Origin: Lysobacter sp. KIS68-7 | Lineage (GTDB): Bacteria; Pseudomonadota; Gammaproteobacteria; Xanthomonadales; Xanthomonadaceae | NCBI RefSeq assembly: GCF_021284745.1 | Contig: NZ_CP089925.1 | Location: 1,611,001-1,675,000, forward strand | Direction of reading: 5' to 3' | Length of the DNA stretch: 64,000 nucleotides | In this document: positions 44,364-53,423 of the stretch, piece by piece | Position numbering within the stretch: the stretch's first letter is position 1 | Layout of the letters: each line of letters starts with the position of its first letter | Program-made: the position numbers and the translations under genes | The notes under the pieces: model-generated | Told to the model about the DNA's origin: nothing | Database searches by the model: none | The model's input: only the letters and a program-made list of their open reading frames with translations

Positions 44364-45422
44364 ATGGAACCCGCCCTGAAACAGCGCCTCGTCGGCGCGG
44401 CCGTGCTGGTCGCGCTCGCCATCATCTTCCTGCCCATGTTGATCCAGGGCCCGGCGCCGGAAAGTGGCATCGCCGACGTTCCCCTCGATGCACCGCGCCC
44501 GCCGCAGGGCGAATTCGAAACGCGCGACCTCCCGCTCGTGGCCCCGGAAGCGACGCCCGCCGACGGCGCGCTCGGCATGGACGCGACGCCGGCCACCGCG
44601 CCCGTCGCCGCAGCGACGACCCAGGTGAGCGCCGATCCTGCACTCGCCAATCCCGACGCCGCGGACCTCGCAGCGACCGCGAGCGCGCAACCCGCGCCCG
44701 CCACCACCATCGCCTCCAAGCCGCTGCGCGACACCACCGTCGCGACCGCCGCACTCCCCGATACGACGAAGTCCGCGCCCGCGCAGATGCTTCCGGCGCC
44801 CACCGCCGGCGGCAACTACGTCGTGAACTTCGGCAGTTATTCCACCGCCGCGGCTGCCGACAAGCTGGTGGCCTCGCTGCGCACCTCGGGCCTGTCCGCC
44901 AAGCGCGAAGGCGCCACGGTCAACGGCAAGGCGATGCAGCGCGTGCGCATCGGTCCTTACGCGACACGCGCCGAAGCCGAATCCGCGCGCCTGAAGGCCG
45001 CCCACGTGCGCGATGACGTCAAGGCGCAGGTCGTGGCCCTGGACGCCGAGCCCGCGGCACCGGCAGAGGTGGCGAAGCCCACGCAGGCCAAGCCCGGCAC
45101 CACGGTCGTTGCGAAAGCCGCCGAGCCCAAGCCCGTGACGGTCGCCACGGCCGCTTCCAAGCCGGCCTCGACGCCGGCCGCGTCCGGCACCGGGTTCGCC
45201 GTCCAGCTTGCCGCCTTCAGCAAGGCCGCCGATGCCAACGCGCTGCGCGATCGCCTGCGCGCCGCCGGTTTCAGCGCCTTCACCGAAGTCGTGAACACCG
45301 ACAAGGGCACCCTCACTCGCGTGCGCGTGGGTCCCGTGTTGAATCGCGCCGAAGCGGACCAATTGAAGGCGCAGGTCAAGTCCAAGGTCGGGCTGGACGG
45401 CGTCGTCCGCCCGCATCCCTAA
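44364..45422 (+). CDS. SPOR domain protein, DedD-like
   Basis: 352 residues. One membrane helix near the N-terminus (about 9-28, LVGAAVLVALAIIFLPMLIQG) anchors a long Ala/Pro/Thr-rich linker. Two SPOR domains follow: NYVVNFGSYSTAAAADKLVASLRTSG with VRIGPYATRAEAESA, and GFAVQLAAFSKAADANALRDRLRAAGF with VRVGPVLNRAEADQLK. SPOR domains bind denuded peptidoglycan at the septum. DedD has one SPOR domain; a second copy here is unusual. Confidence 0.92.
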   Translation: MEPALKQRLVGAAVLVALAIIFLPMLIQGPAPESGIADVPLDAPRPPQGEFETRDLPLVAPEATPADGALGMDATPATAPVAAATTQVSADPALANPDAADLAATASAQPAPATTIASKPLRDTTVATAALPDTTKSAPAQMLPAPTAGGNYVVNFGSYSTAAAADKLVASLRTSGLSAKREGATVNGKAMQRVRIGPYATRAEAESARLKAAHVRDDVKAQVVALDAEPAAPAEVAKPTQAKPGTTVVAKAAEPKPVTVATAASKPASTPAASGTGFAVQLAAFSKAADANALRDRLRAAGFSAFTEVVNTDKGTLTRVRVGPVLNRAEADQLKAQVKSKVGLDGVVRPHP

Positions 45423-45443
45423 GCAGCAGGAACCCCCCAATCC

Positions 45444-46910
45444 ATGTGCGGCATCGTCGGAATCGTCGGAACCACTGAAGTCGCCGCTGCGCTGTACGAC
45501 GGCCTGACCGTCCTGCAGCACCGTGGCCAGGACGCGGCCGGCATCGCCACCGCCGACCGCGGCAAGCTGCGCGTGCACAAGGGCAACGGCCTGGTGCGCG
45601 ACGTGTTCGACGAAGAAGCGATGCGCTCGCTCGAAGGGCGCGTGGGCATCGCGCACTGCCGCTATCCCACCGCCGGTTCGGAAGGCGACGACGAAGCGCA
45701 GCCGTTCTACGTCAATTCGCCCTACGGCATCGCGCTGGCGCACAACGGCAACCTGATCAACACCGACGCACTGCGCCGCGAGGTGTTCGAAGAGGACCGT
45801 CGCAACGTCAACACCGAATCCGATTCGGAAGTGCTGCTCAACGTGTTCGCGCACGAGCTCGACACGCAGAAGGCGCTGACGCCTGAGGCGGTGTTCCGCG
45901 CCGTCGAAGGCGTGAACCGCCGCGCGAAGGGCGGCTACGCCGTCGTCTGCACGGTGCTCGGCCTGGGCCTGGTGGCGTTCCGCGATCCGCACGGCATCCG
46001 CCCGCTGGTGCTCGGCCGCCGCACGACGGCGCAGGGCAACGAATACGCCGTCGCGTCCGAATCCGTCGCGCTCGACGTGCTCGGCTTCGAACGCATGCGC
46101 GACGTCGCGCCGGGCGAAGCCGTCGTGGTCACTGCGCGCGGCGAGCTGCACACGCAGCTGTGCGCGGAGAAGACCGACTTCGCGCCCTGCATTTTCGAGT
46201 ACGTGTACTTCGCGCGCCCCGACTCGATGATCGATGACATCTCGGTGCACAAGGCGCGCATGCGCATGGGCGTGACGCTCGGCGAGAAGATCCTGCGCCT
46301 GCGCCCGAACCACGACATCGACGTGGTCATCCCGATCCCCGACACCTCGCGCGACTCCGCGCTGGAAATTGCCAACGTGCTGGGCGTGAAGTACCGCGAG
46401 GGCTTCATCAAGAACCGTTACGTCGGCCGCACCTTCATCATGCCGGGGCAGGGCGAGCGCGTGAAATCGGTGAAGCGCAAGCTCAATCCGATTCCGCTGG
46501 AATTCCGCGGCCGCAACGTACTGCTGGTGGACGACTCGATCGTGCGCGGCACCACCTCGCGCCAGATCGTGCAGATGGCGCGCGAGGCCGGCGCCAACAA
46601 GGTGTACCTCGCATCCGCGGCACCGCCGGTGCGTTACCCGAACATCTACGGCATCGACATGCCGTCGTCGGAAGAACTCGTCGCGCACGGCCACACCGAA
46701 GCCGAGATCGAACAGATGCTCGGATGCGACTGGCTGATCTACCAGGACCTGAAGGACCTGGAAGTCGCGGTCGCCGGCCCGAAGCACCCGGGGCGCAAGT
46801 TCGACAGCTCCTGCTTCAGCGGCGAATACGTCACGGGCATTGAGCCGGATTACTTCGAACGCATCCGGCAGCTGCGCTCGGACGAGGCGAAGAAAAAGCG
46901 CCGCGCCTGA
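45444..46910 (+). CDS. purF: Amidophosphoribosyltransferase
   Basis: 488 residues, first committed step of purine synthesis. The N-terminal nucleophile is Cys2 of MCGIVGIVG, as Met is removed; the phosphoribosyltransferase loop is [18 protein letters not shown]. It starts 21 bases after the SPOR gene with no cvpA gene between. Confidence 0.97.
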   Translation: MCGIVGIVGTTEVAAALYDGLTVLQHRGQDAAGIATADRGKLRVHKGNGLVRDVFDEEAMRSLEGRVGIAHCRYPTAGSEGDDEAQPFYVNSPYGIALAHNGNLINTDALRREVFEEDRRNVNTESDSEVLLNVFAHELDTQKALTPEAVFRAVEGVNRRAKGGYAVVCTVLGLGLVAFRDPHGIRPLVLGRRTTAQGNEYAVASESVALDVLGFERMRDVAPGEAVVVTARGELHTQLCAEKTDFAPCIFEYVYFARPDSMIDDISVHKARMRMGVTLGEKILRLRPNHDIDVVIPIPDTSRDSALEIANVLGVKYREGFIKNRYVGRTFIMPGQGERVKSVKRKLNPIPLEFRGRNVLLVDDSIVRGTTSRQIVQMAREAGANKVYLASAAPPVRYPNIYGIDMPSSEELVAHGHTEAEIEQMLGCDWLIYQDLKDLEVAVAGPKHPGRKFDSSCFSGEYVTGIEPDYFERIRQLRSDEAKKKRRA

Positions 46911-46914
46911 CGCC

Positions 46915-47730
46915 ATGGCCTCGCTGTTCGACGCGGCACGCGCGTGCCTCGATGCGGCGACGCCGGACGACAAACTCGCACGCACCGCGGAGGCGGCGAA
47001 GGCCTTCGCAGACGGTGCATTCGCGCTGCTGGAAGACGATCGCGAGCCCGAACCCATTCGCATGCCGGGCCGCCCGGAGCGCCCGCGCCTGGTGCATCCG
47101 CGCGAATTGCCGCGCCGTGGTTTCGGCACGCTCGAGGGGCGCGCGGCCTTCATCCACGCCGTGGCGCACATCGAGTTCAACGCGATCGACCTGGCGTGGG
47201 ATGCGGTGTATCGCTTCCGCCATTTCCCGCCGGCGTATTACGCGGACTGGATCGGCGTGGCGTCCGATGAAGCACGCCACTTCGCGATGCTGCGCACGCG
47301 CCTGCGCGAATTCGGCCACGACTACGGCGACTTCGACGCGCACAACGGTTTGTGGGAAATGGCGGAGAAGACCGCGCACGATGCGTTGGCGCGCATGGCG
47401 TTGGTGCCGCGCGTGCTCGAAGCGCGCGGGCTCGATGTCACGCCGGGCATGATCGTGAAGCTGCGGTCGCTGGGCGACGACGCGACGGCCGACATCCTCG
47501 AGGTCATCCTGCGCGAGGAAGTGGGGCATGTCGCGGCGGGATCGCGGTGGTATCGGTGGTGCTGCGCGCTGCAGGGCATCGAGCCCCGTGCGAAGTTCCG
47601 CGAGCTGCTCGGAGCGTACGCGCGGCCGGTGTTGCACGGGCCGTTCAACCTGGAAGCGCGCAGTGCGGCGGGCTTCGACGAGGAAGAGCTCGCGGCGTTG
47701 CAGCAGCTCGACATGCAATCGCGCAGCTAG
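46915..47730 (+). CDS. DUF455 ferritin-like protein
   Basis: 271 residues, start MASLFDAARACLDAATPDDKLART at 46915, 4 bases after purF. A ferritin-like four-helix fold with metal ligands in HIEFNAIDLAWDAVYRF, ASDEARHFAMLRTRL and REEVGHVAAGSRWYRW is visible. DUF455 proteins are predicted di-iron oxygenase-like (MiaE-related) enzymes; function unproven. Confidence 0.9.
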   Translation: MASLFDAARACLDAATPDDKLARTAEAAKAFADGAFALLEDDREPEPIRMPGRPERPRLVHPRELPRRGFGTLEGRAAFIHAVAHIEFNAIDLAWDAVYRFRHFPPAYYADWIGVASDEARHFAMLRTRLREFGHDYGDFDAHNGLWEMAEKTAHDALARMALVPRVLEARGLDVTPGMIVKLRSLGDDATADILEVILREEVGHVAAGSRWYRWCCALQGIEPRAKFRELLGAYARPVLHGPFNLEARSAAGFDEEELAALQQLDMQSRS

Positions 47731-47793
47731 CGCGTCATTCGGAATTCCCCGATACCCGGGCGGGCAGCGAAAGGCGAGGATGTCGCATCGGTC

Positions 47794-47836
47794 GTCGCGG
47801 TTGTCACTTGACAACCACGACACCACCCTCTAGCCT
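47794..47836 (+). promoter_or_regulatory. Palindromic operator overlapping a consensus promoter
   Basis: A long inverted repeat spans 47794-47821: core GTTGTCA-CT-TGACAAC is perfect, and it extends outward to 13-base arms with one mismatch. TTGACA (47808-47813) lies within the right arm, and 17 bases later TAGCCT (47831-47836) serves as -10. Transcription would start near 47843, only about 8 bases before the ATG of the HicA-like gene. The layout is that of an autorepressed toxin-antitoxin promoter. Confidence 0.65.
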
Positions 47837-47850
47837 GCGCGGAGCCCGAC

Positions 47851-48108
47851 ATGGCAAGGAAGCGGCATCCGAAACCCGAGGTGGAGTCGGCGATTCGCCA
47901 TGCCGAATCGCACGGATGGCGCATCCAGGTCGGTGGCGCACACGCGTGGGGCCGCATGCTCTGCCCTTACGACGATGCCGCGTGCCGCTGCGGCGAGTTT
48001 TGCATCACCGGGATCTGGAGCACGCCGAAGAATCCCGGCATCCATGGCAGGCAGCTCAGGCGCGTGGTGGACAACTGCGCGCACGAACGAATCGGCAAGG
48101 GCGTTTGA
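47851..48108 (+). CDS. HicA-like small protein, putative mRNA interferase toxin
   Basis: 85 residues. The N-terminal helix and strands VESAIRHAESHGWRIQVGGAHAWGRMLC match the HicA dsRBD-like fold with the active His at 31 (GGAHAWG). Instead of the usual HicA tail it has a Cys-rich insert (Cys38, 45, 47, 51, 76) and a basic helix STPKNPGIHGRQLRRVVDNC. It is toxin-first in a two-gene operon with an HTH protein, as in hicAB. Toxicity is an inference; the insert may bind a metal. Confidence 0.75.
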   Translation: MARKRHPKPEVESAIRHAESHGWRIQVGGAHAWGRMLCPYDDAACRCGEFCITGIWSTPKNPGIHGRQLRRVVDNCAHERIGKGV

Positions 48109-48128
48109 TCGGCAGGAGACCATCCAAG

Positions 48129-48659
48129 ATGCGCGAATACGAGTTCACCCTGAAGTTCCGGCTGTCCGACCCGGCCGCGGATCCCGACCAGCATCTGGAG
48201 GCGCTGGCGGCGTCCGGCTGCGACGATGCCACCGTGGGTCTCGGCCAACGCGGTCGAATCGCGCTGGTGTTCGCACGCGAATCAAAATCCGCATGGGCCG
48301 CCATCGCGTCGGCCGTGCGCGACGTCAAGCAGGCGATCCCGGGTGCCGAACTCATCGAAGCCTCGCCGGATTTCGTCGGCCTGAGCGACTTGGCGGACAT
48401 CGCGGGCTTCACGCGCCAGAACATGCGCAAGCTGATGCTCAGCAACATCGCCACGTTCCCGCTGGCCGTGCACGAGGGCACGCCTTCGCTGTGGCATCTC
48501 GCCAGCGTGCTCACCTGGCTGCAGGACCATCAGCAGCGCCCCGTCGATGGCGTGCTGCTGGACATCGCGAAAACCAACATGGTGCTGAACATCGCGAAGG
48601 AAACGCGTCGCCTGCCGGGCGCGGCCTTGCCGAAGGAACTCGTGCCGCTGTTCGCCTGA
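48129..48659 (+). CDS. Helix-turn-helix protein, putative antitoxin
   Basis: 176 residues, 20 bases after the HicA-like gene. The N-terminal 80 residues (YEFTLKFRLSDPAADPDQHLEAL, RGRIALVFARESKSAWAAIASAVRDVKQ) look like an alpha-beta domain unlike the HicB RNase H fold. A helix-turn-helix is visible at about 84-104 (GLSDLADIAGFTRQNMRKLML). The C-terminal part may bind the partner. The long palindrome at the promoter is its likely target. It ends against lpxH on the other strand. Confidence 0.75.
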   Translation: MREYEFTLKFRLSDPAADPDQHLEALAASGCDDATVGLGQRGRIALVFARESKSAWAAIASAVRDVKQAIPGAELIEASPDFVGLSDLADIAGFTRQNMRKLMLSNIATFPLAVHEGTPSLWHLASVLTWLQDHQQRPVDGVLLDIAKTNMVLNIAKETRRLPGAALPKELVPLFA

Positions 48660-49385
48660 TCAGGCCGTCAGCGCGGCAAGCCGCGCGCCGTCGCGGTCCA
48701 CGCGCAGCACCGATCCCTGTTCGTACCAATCGCCCAGCACGATGCGCTTGCCGTGCGCTTCGTCATGCACCCTTGGCCGATGCGTGTGTCCGTGGATCAG
48801 GCGCGGAATGCCGAAGCGCGCCATGGTGGCGTCCACCGTCGCAGGGGCCACGTCGGTGATCGCTTCCATCAGGCCTTCCTGCTTCAGCCCGGATTGGTGC
48901 GCCTTGCTCGCCGCACGCGCCTGGTGCGCGAACGCAAGGCGCGCCGGCAAGGGCTGCGAAAGGAACTGCGCCTGCCACTTCGGATCGCGCGTCTGCGCGC
49001 GGAATGCCTGGTAGGCCTTGTCGTCCGTGCACAAGGTGTCGCCGTGCATCAGGATCGCCGGCTCGCCTTCGAGCACGACGACCGCGGGGTCGGGAAGAAT
49101 GCGCATTCGCGCGCGGCGTGCGTAGTCCTCGCCGAGCAGGAAGTCGCGATTGCCGCGGATGAAGAACGTCGGCGTACCGGCCGCTGCAAGCGCCGCAATG
49201 CGATCGGCGACGAAGGCGCCGACCTCGGAGGGATCGTCGTCGCCCACCCAGGCCTCGAACAGGTCGCCGAGGATGTAGAGCGCGTCGGCGCCACGGGCCT
49301 CGTCGGCCAGGAAATGGCCGAAGAGTTCGGTGATCGCGGGCCGCTCGGCGTCGAGGTGGAGGTCGGAAATGAACAACGTAGGCAT
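48660..49385 (-). CDS. lpxH: UDP-2,3-diacylglucosamine hydrolase
   Basis: 241 residues, calcineurin-like metallophosphatase of lipid A synthesis at the cytoplasmic membrane. Motifs: [49 protein letters not shown] and [11 protein letters not shown]. Length is normal. Convergent with the HTH gene and divergent from gltX. Confidence 0.96.
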   Translation of the reverse strand: MPTLFISDLHLDAERPAITELFGHFLADEARGADALYILGDLFEAWVGDDDPSEVGAFVADRIAALAAAGTPTFFIRGNRDFLLGEDYARRARMRILPDPAVVVLEGEPAILMHGDTLCTDDKAYQAFRAQTRDPKWQAQFLSQPLPARLAFAHQARAASKAHQSGLKQEGLMEAITDVAPATVDATMARFGIPRLIHGHTHRPRVHDEAHGKRIVLGDWYEQGSVLRVDRDGARLAALTA

Positions 49386-49410
49386 CGCGGCATTCTACCG
49401 GCCGGGGGCG

Positions 49411-49416
49411 TAAAAT
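49411..49416 (+). promoter_or_regulatory. Candidate -10 box for gltX
   Basis: TAAAAT at 49411-49416, 35 bases before gltX. No good -35 match. The same TAAAAT element occurs before rpsM (8219). Confidence 0.3.
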
Positions 49417-49451
49417 CGCCCGTCTTTTCCGCCCCCGATGGCAACGCCCCC

Positions 49452-50858
49452 ATGGCCGTCCGCACCCGTTTTGCCCCGAGCCCCACCGGTTACCTGCACA
49501 TCGGCGGCGCGCGCGCCGCGCTGTACTGCTGGCTGGAAGCACGCCGCCACGACGGCAAGTTCATCCTGCGCATCGAAGACACCGACCGCGAGCGCAGCAC
49601 GCAGGGTGCGATCGACGCGATCCTGGAGGCGATGGCGTGGCTCGGCCTGGACTACGACGAGGGCCCGATCTACCAGACCCAGCGCATCGACCGCTATCGC
49701 GAAGTCGCCGAGCAGATGGTCAAGGACGGCACGGCGTATTACGCCTACGAGACGAAGGAAGAGCTCGAGGCGATGCGCGAAGCCGCGATGGCCGCGAACG
49801 AGAAGCCGCGTTACAACGGCGCGTACCGCGACAAGAACGCCGGCCACCGCGATGATCCGAACCGCGTGATCCGCTTCAGGAATCCGCTCGACGGCACCGT
49901 CGTGTGGGACGACAAGATCAAGGGCCGCATCGAGATCGCCAACAGCGAGCTCGACGACCTCGTGATCTTCCGCAGCGACGGTTACCCGACCTACAACTTC
50001 GCGGTCGTCGTGGACGACGTGGACATGGAAATCAGCGACGTCGTGCGCGGCGACGACCACGTCAACAACACGCCGCGGCAGATCAACATCTATCGCGCGC
50101 TGGGCAAGCCGGTGCCGCACTTCGCGCACATGCCGATGATCCTGGACGAGCAGGGCGCCAAGCTGTCCAAGCGCACGGGCGCGGCGGACGTCATGCAGTA
50201 CCGCGATGCCGGCTACCTGCCGCACGCACTGCTGAACTACCTCGCGCGCCTGGGCTGGTCGCACGGCGACCAGGAAATCTTCTCGATCCCCGAACTCAAG
50301 CAACTGTTCTCGCTGAACGAGGTCAATTCGAAGGCCTCGCGCCTGGACTCCGCAAAGCTCGGTTGGCTCAACCAGCAGTACCTGAAGTCGGACGATCCGG
50401 CCGAAGTCGGCAAGCACCTGGAATTCCACCTGCGCGCTGCCGGTTACGACCTGGCGAAAGGCCCCGCGCCCGCCGACATCGTCATCGCCATGCGCGACCG
50501 CGTGCAGACGCTGAAGGACATGGCCGAGCGCGCCGCCGTTTGGTTCGGCCCGCTCACGGAATACGACGAAGCCGCCGTCGCCAAGCACCTCAACACTGCC
50601 GCCCGCGCGCCGCTCGCCGATGCGCGCGAACGCCTCGCCGCGTTGCCGCAGTGGACCGCCGACACCGTGAGCCAGGCGCTGCACGCCACCGCCGAAGCGC
50701 TCGGCATCGGCATGGGCAAGGTCGCGCAGCCGATGCGCGTGGCCATCACCGGCACGCAGGTCAGCCCCGACATCTCGCACACGGTGTACCTGGCCGGCCG
50801 CGACGAAGCGCTGCGCCGCATCGACGCCGCCCTTGCAAAAGTGCCTGCCGAGGCCTAA
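49452..50858 (+). CDS. gltX: Glutamate-tRNA ligase
   Basis: 468 residues, class I aminoacyl-tRNA synthetase. HIGH-type motif [15 protein letters not shown] and KMSKS-type motif [12 protein letters not shown] are present. The frame is open upstream but [19 protein letters not shown] at 49452 is standard. The Fur-family gene follows after 9 bases. Confidence 0.97.
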   Translation: MAVRTRFAPSPTGYLHIGGARAALYCWLEARRHDGKFILRIEDTDRERSTQGAIDAILEAMAWLGLDYDEGPIYQTQRIDRYREVAEQMVKDGTAYYAYETKEELEAMREAAMAANEKPRYNGAYRDKNAGHRDDPNRVIRFRNPLDGTVVWDDKIKGRIEIANSELDDLVIFRSDGYPTYNFAVVVDDVDMEISDVVRGDDHVNNTPRQINIYRALGKPVPHFAHMPMILDEQGAKLSKRTGAADVMQYRDAGYLPHALLNYLARLGWSHGDQEIFSIPELKQLFSLNEVNSKASRLDSAKLGWLNQQYLKSDDPAEVGKHLEFHLRAAGYDLAKGPAPADIVIAMRDRVQTLKDMAERAAVWFGPLTEYDEAAVAKHLNTAARAPLADARERLAALPQWTADTVSQALHATAEALGIGMGKVAQPMRVAITGTQVSPDISHTVYLAGRDEALRRIDAALAKVPAEA

Positions 50859-50867
50859 ATCGAGCGC

Positions 50868-51356
50868 ATGGGCCACCATTCCCCCTGCACCGATCCCAAG
50901 CACCACGTGCACGACGCCGACGCGTACGTGCACCAGGTGGAGCGTGCATGCGAGAAGCGCGGCCTGAACCTCACGCCGCTGCGCGCGACTGCGCTGCGGC
51001 TGATCGCCGATGCGGGCCGGCCGATGAAGGCCTACGAACTGCTCGACAAGATGAAGGCGACGCATGAAGGCGCCGCACCGCCCACCGTGTATCGCGCGCT
51101 CGATTTCCTGCTCGAGCACGGGTTCGTGCACAAGCTCTCGTCGATCAACGCCTACGTCGGTTGCCACCACCCGGGTGGCGAAATGCATGCGGTGCCGTTC
51201 CTCATCTGCGACCGCTGCCATTCGGCGACTGAGTTGGAGGACGACTCGATCGTCTCCGCGCTCGATGCCTCCGCGCGCGCCCTCGGTTTCGCGCCGCAGG
51301 CGCAGACGCTCGAAGTGCACGGCGTTTGTGCGGATTGCGCCGCCAAGGCCGCTTGA
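50868..51356 (+). CDS. Fur family transcriptional regulator, Zur-like
   Basis: 162 residues. The winged-helix DNA-binding domain is NLTPLRATALRLIADAGRPMKAYELLDKM and PTVYRALDFLLEHGFVHKL; metal ligands lie in YVGCHHPGGEMHAVPFLICDRCHS and the C-terminal HGVCADC. The structural zinc CXXC pairs and the sequence as a whole are closest to Zur rather than Fur. The His-rich start (MGHHSPCTDPKHHVHD) may also bind zinc. The next gene is a MerC-type membrane protein. Confidence 0.88.
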   Translation: MGHHSPCTDPKHHVHDADAYVHQVERACEKRGLNLTPLRATALRLIADAGRPMKAYELLDKMKATHEGAAPPTVYRALDFLLEHGFVHKLSSINAYVGCHHPGGEMHAVPFLICDRCHSATELEDDSIVSALDASARALGFAPQAQTLEVHGVCADCAAKAA

Positions 51357-51400
51357 GGGGCTGAAGGGGCAGGGAGAGGCGTGATGGCGGCTTGACGGGC

Positions 51401-51414
51401 AATGTTATATTGTT
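51401..51414 (+). promoter_or_regulatory. Zur-box-like half site before the MerC gene
   Basis: AATGTTATATTGTT. The left nine bases equal one half of the gammaproteobacterial Zur box; the right half matches poorly. It lies 34 bases before the MerC gene and 44 after the Zur-like gene. Confidence 0.35.
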
Positions 51415-51447
51415 CCAACCGCTGCCCCGCGCCCCCGAATCCCCCGG

Positions 51448-51873
51448 ATGTCGCCCGCCCAACGCTCGCACCACCTGCTCGATCGCCTCGGCGCCACCGG
51501 TTCGCTGGTGTGCGCGGTGCATTGCGCGCTGCTGCCGGTGGCCATCGCGACCCTGCCGGCGCTCGGCGTCGCCTCGTGGCTGGGCGAGGGCTTCGAACGC
51601 GGCTTCGTGATCTTTGCGACCCTGCTTGGCCTCTTCAGCGTGGTGTGGGGCTATCGCCGCCATGGGGAGGTTCGCGCGCTGGGCCTGCTGCTTCCCGGCC
51701 TGGCCGCGCTCTGGCTCGGCAATCTCTTCGGGCCCCTGCACCATGCGCTCGTACCGCACGCCATCACGATGACCCTCGGCGGCACGCTGGTCGGGCTCGC
51801 GCACTTCGCCAACCTGCGCCTGGTCCACATCCACAACGCCAACTGCGCCCACAACGCCAGCTGCGCCCAGTGA
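51448..51873 (+). CDS. MerC domain membrane protein
   Basis: 141 residues, four membrane helices. The first holds the metal-binding CXXXC of MerC (Cys22, His25, Cys26 in VCAVHCALLPVAI). The C-terminal tail HIHNANCAHNASCAQ is rich in His and Cys and faces the cytoplasm in the usual model. MerC transports mercury in mer operons; chromosomal copies like this one next to a Zur-like gene may serve zinc or another metal. No other mer gene is nearby. Confidence 0.85.
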   Translation: MSPAQRSHHLLDRLGATGSLVCAVHCALLPVAIATLPALGVASWLGEGFERGFVIFATLLGLFSVVWGYRRHGEVRALGLLLPGLAALWLGNLFGPLHHALVPHAITMTLGGTLVGLAHFANLRLVHIHNANCAHNASCAQ

Positions 51874-51941
51874 TCTGCTAGTCTTTGCGGCCTCGCGCGC
51901 ACGGGCGCGCAGTTTCCGCACAAGATCAGGAGCAAACGCAC

Positions 51942-52139
51942 ATGGGCAAGGGCGACCGCAAGACCGCCAAGGGCAAGCGCTACAACGCCAGCTATGGCAA
52001 CGCGCGTCCGAACGTCGTGGCCAAGGCGGCCGGTACCCCGAAGGGTCCGGTGGTGAAGAAGGCCGCGACCAAGTCGGCCCCGGCCGCGAAGGCGCCGGCG
52101 AAGAAGGCCGTCGCGAAGAAGGCTGCCTCGAAGGAGTAA
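51942..52139 (+). CDS. 30S ribosomal protein bTHX with lysine/alanine-rich tail
   Basis: 65 residues. The first 24 (MGKGDRKTAKGKRYNASYGN) match the bTHX family, which sits at the top of the small subunit head. The rest is a repetitive AK-rich tail (KKAATKSAPAAKAPAKKAVAKKAASKE) like histone H1 or PAKKA nucleoid proteins and absent in classical THX. An extended -10 (TGCTAGTCT, 51876-51884) and an AGGAGC site precede it. Ends with a strong terminator. Confidence 0.85.
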   Translation: MGKGDRKTAKGKRYNASYGNARPNVVAKAAGTPKGPVVKKAATKSAPAAKAPAKKAVAKKAASKE

Positions 52140-52161
52140 TCCTTCCGCGCCGCGCGATAAG

Positions 52162-52189
52162 AAAAGCCCCGCGAGAGCGGGGCTTTTTT
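52162..52189. terminator. Bidirectional terminator, bTHX/dipeptidase
   Basis: AAAAGCCCCGC (52162-52172) and GCGGGGCTTTT (52177-52187) form an 11-bp stem with GAGA loop; T-runs appear on both strands. It separates bTHX from the convergent dipeptidase gene. Confidence 0.9.
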
Positions 52190-52208
52190 GTTGCCTGTCG
52201 AACGCGCG

Positions 52209-53390
52209 TCAGTGCTCGGCGCGCTTCTCGATCTCGGTCCACACGCGCAGCAGGTTGCCGCCGAGGATCTTGCGGATGTCCGCCTCCTTGTAGCCGCGCG
52301 CCTGCAGGCCCGCGACGAGGTTCGGATAGTCCGCCACAGACTTCAGTTCGACCGGCAGTTCGCCGTCCACGCCATCGAAGTCCGAACCGATGCCCACGTG
52401 GTCGATGCCCACCAGCTTCACCGCATAGTCGATCTGGTCGAGTACCGCGTCGGTGTGCATCACCGGTGCCGGATGCGCGGCGCTGAACGCCTTCGAGTAG
52501 GCATCCATCTCGGCCTCCGACTTGCCCTCCTGCTTCATCTTCTCCAGCGTCTGGCGGCGCTCGGCCGTCTCGCGCGCCTGGTTGCGATCGAGGAACGCCG
52601 TGCCGAAGGCGAGCTGGATCACGCCGCCTTCCTTCGCGACCGCCTTGGCGATGTCGTCGGGCATGTTGCGGTTGAACTCGGGCGTGAAGTGGCGCATGCC
52701 CGAGTGGCTTGCGATCACCGGCACGTCCGTGATGCGCAGGACATCGCGCACGGCGTCGTCGGAGATGTGCGAGACGTCGACGATGATGCCCAGGCGATTC
52801 ATTTCCTTCACGACCTGCTCGCCGAACGGGCTCAACCCGCCCCACTTGCCCGTCGCCTGGTACGAGGAATCGGCGATGCGGTTGTTGCCGCCGTGCGCCA
52901 GCGTGATGTAACGCACGCCGCGGTCGAAGAAGAACTTGAGCTTCGAGAGGTCATCGCCGATCGGCGCACCGTTCTCCATGCCGAGCGGCAGCAGCACCTT
53001 GTTGCCGGCGCGCAGCTTGTCCACGTCCTGCGGCGAACGCAGCAGCGCGAACTTGTCCGGATGGCGCTCCACCAGCGCCTCGACATGGTCGATCTGCGAA
53101 TTCGCGATCTGCCACGCGGTGCCCTTGTCGTCTTCTTCCGCGGAGGTGTAGATCGACATCCACGCGACGTCGAGCCCGCCCTCGCGCGCACGCGGGTAGT
53201 CGAATTCGCGTTCCGGCACGAGGATCCCCAGGTCGTTCCACTTCGACTCGAGGTTTTCCGGCGCATCGATGTGCGTGTCGACGATGATCGCGTCCTGTGC
53301 GAGTTTTCGCGCCGCGTCCGTCGCGTCGGCTGCATGCAGCGAGCCGGCGATGCACAGCGAGAGGAGGGTGAAGGCAAAGATTCGACGCAT
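52209..53390 (-). CDS. M19 family membrane dipeptidase
   Basis: 393 residues from the ATG at 53390, with an AAGGGGAA site 8 bases before it. Signal peptide 1-19 (RRIFAFTLLSLCIAGSLHAA). Renal dipeptidase family zinc motif IIVDTHIDAPENL (HxD), VSHISDDAVRDVL, ASHSGMRHF and VGIGSDFDGVDG. Hydrolyses dipeptides in the periplasm. It lies downstream of hutI on the same strand with a 33-base spacer. Confidence 0.94.
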   Translation of the reverse strand: MRRIFAFTLLSLCIAGSLHAADATDAARKLAQDAIIVDTHIDAPENLESKWNDLGILVPEREFDYPRAREGGLDVAWMSIYTSAEEDDKGTAWQIANSQIDHVEALVERHPDKFALLRSPQDVDKLRAGNKVLLPLGMENGAPIGDDLSKLKFFFDRGVRYITLAHGGNNRIADSSYQATGKWGGLSPFGEQVVKEMNRLGIIVDVSHISDDAVRDVLRITDVPVIASHSGMRHFTPEFNRNMPDDIAKAVAKEGGVIQLAFGTAFLDRNQARETAERRQTLEKMKQEGKSEAEMDAYSKAFSAAHPAPVMHTDAVLDQIDYAVKLVGIDHVGIGSDFDGVDGELPVELKSVADYPNLVAGLQARGYKEADIRKILGGNLLRVWTEIEKRAEH

Positions 53391-53423
53391 CAAAAATTCC
53401 CCTTGGTTCAAGTTCAACAGCGG

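Noticed and set aside
44277-47180. A 967-codon open frame on the minus strand
   Set aside because: Antisense to the SPOR protein and purF, no domain content.
51392-51420. Promoter TTGACG with TATATT before the MerC gene
   Set aside because: The two elements are only 8 bases apart, too close for a sigma-70 promoter.
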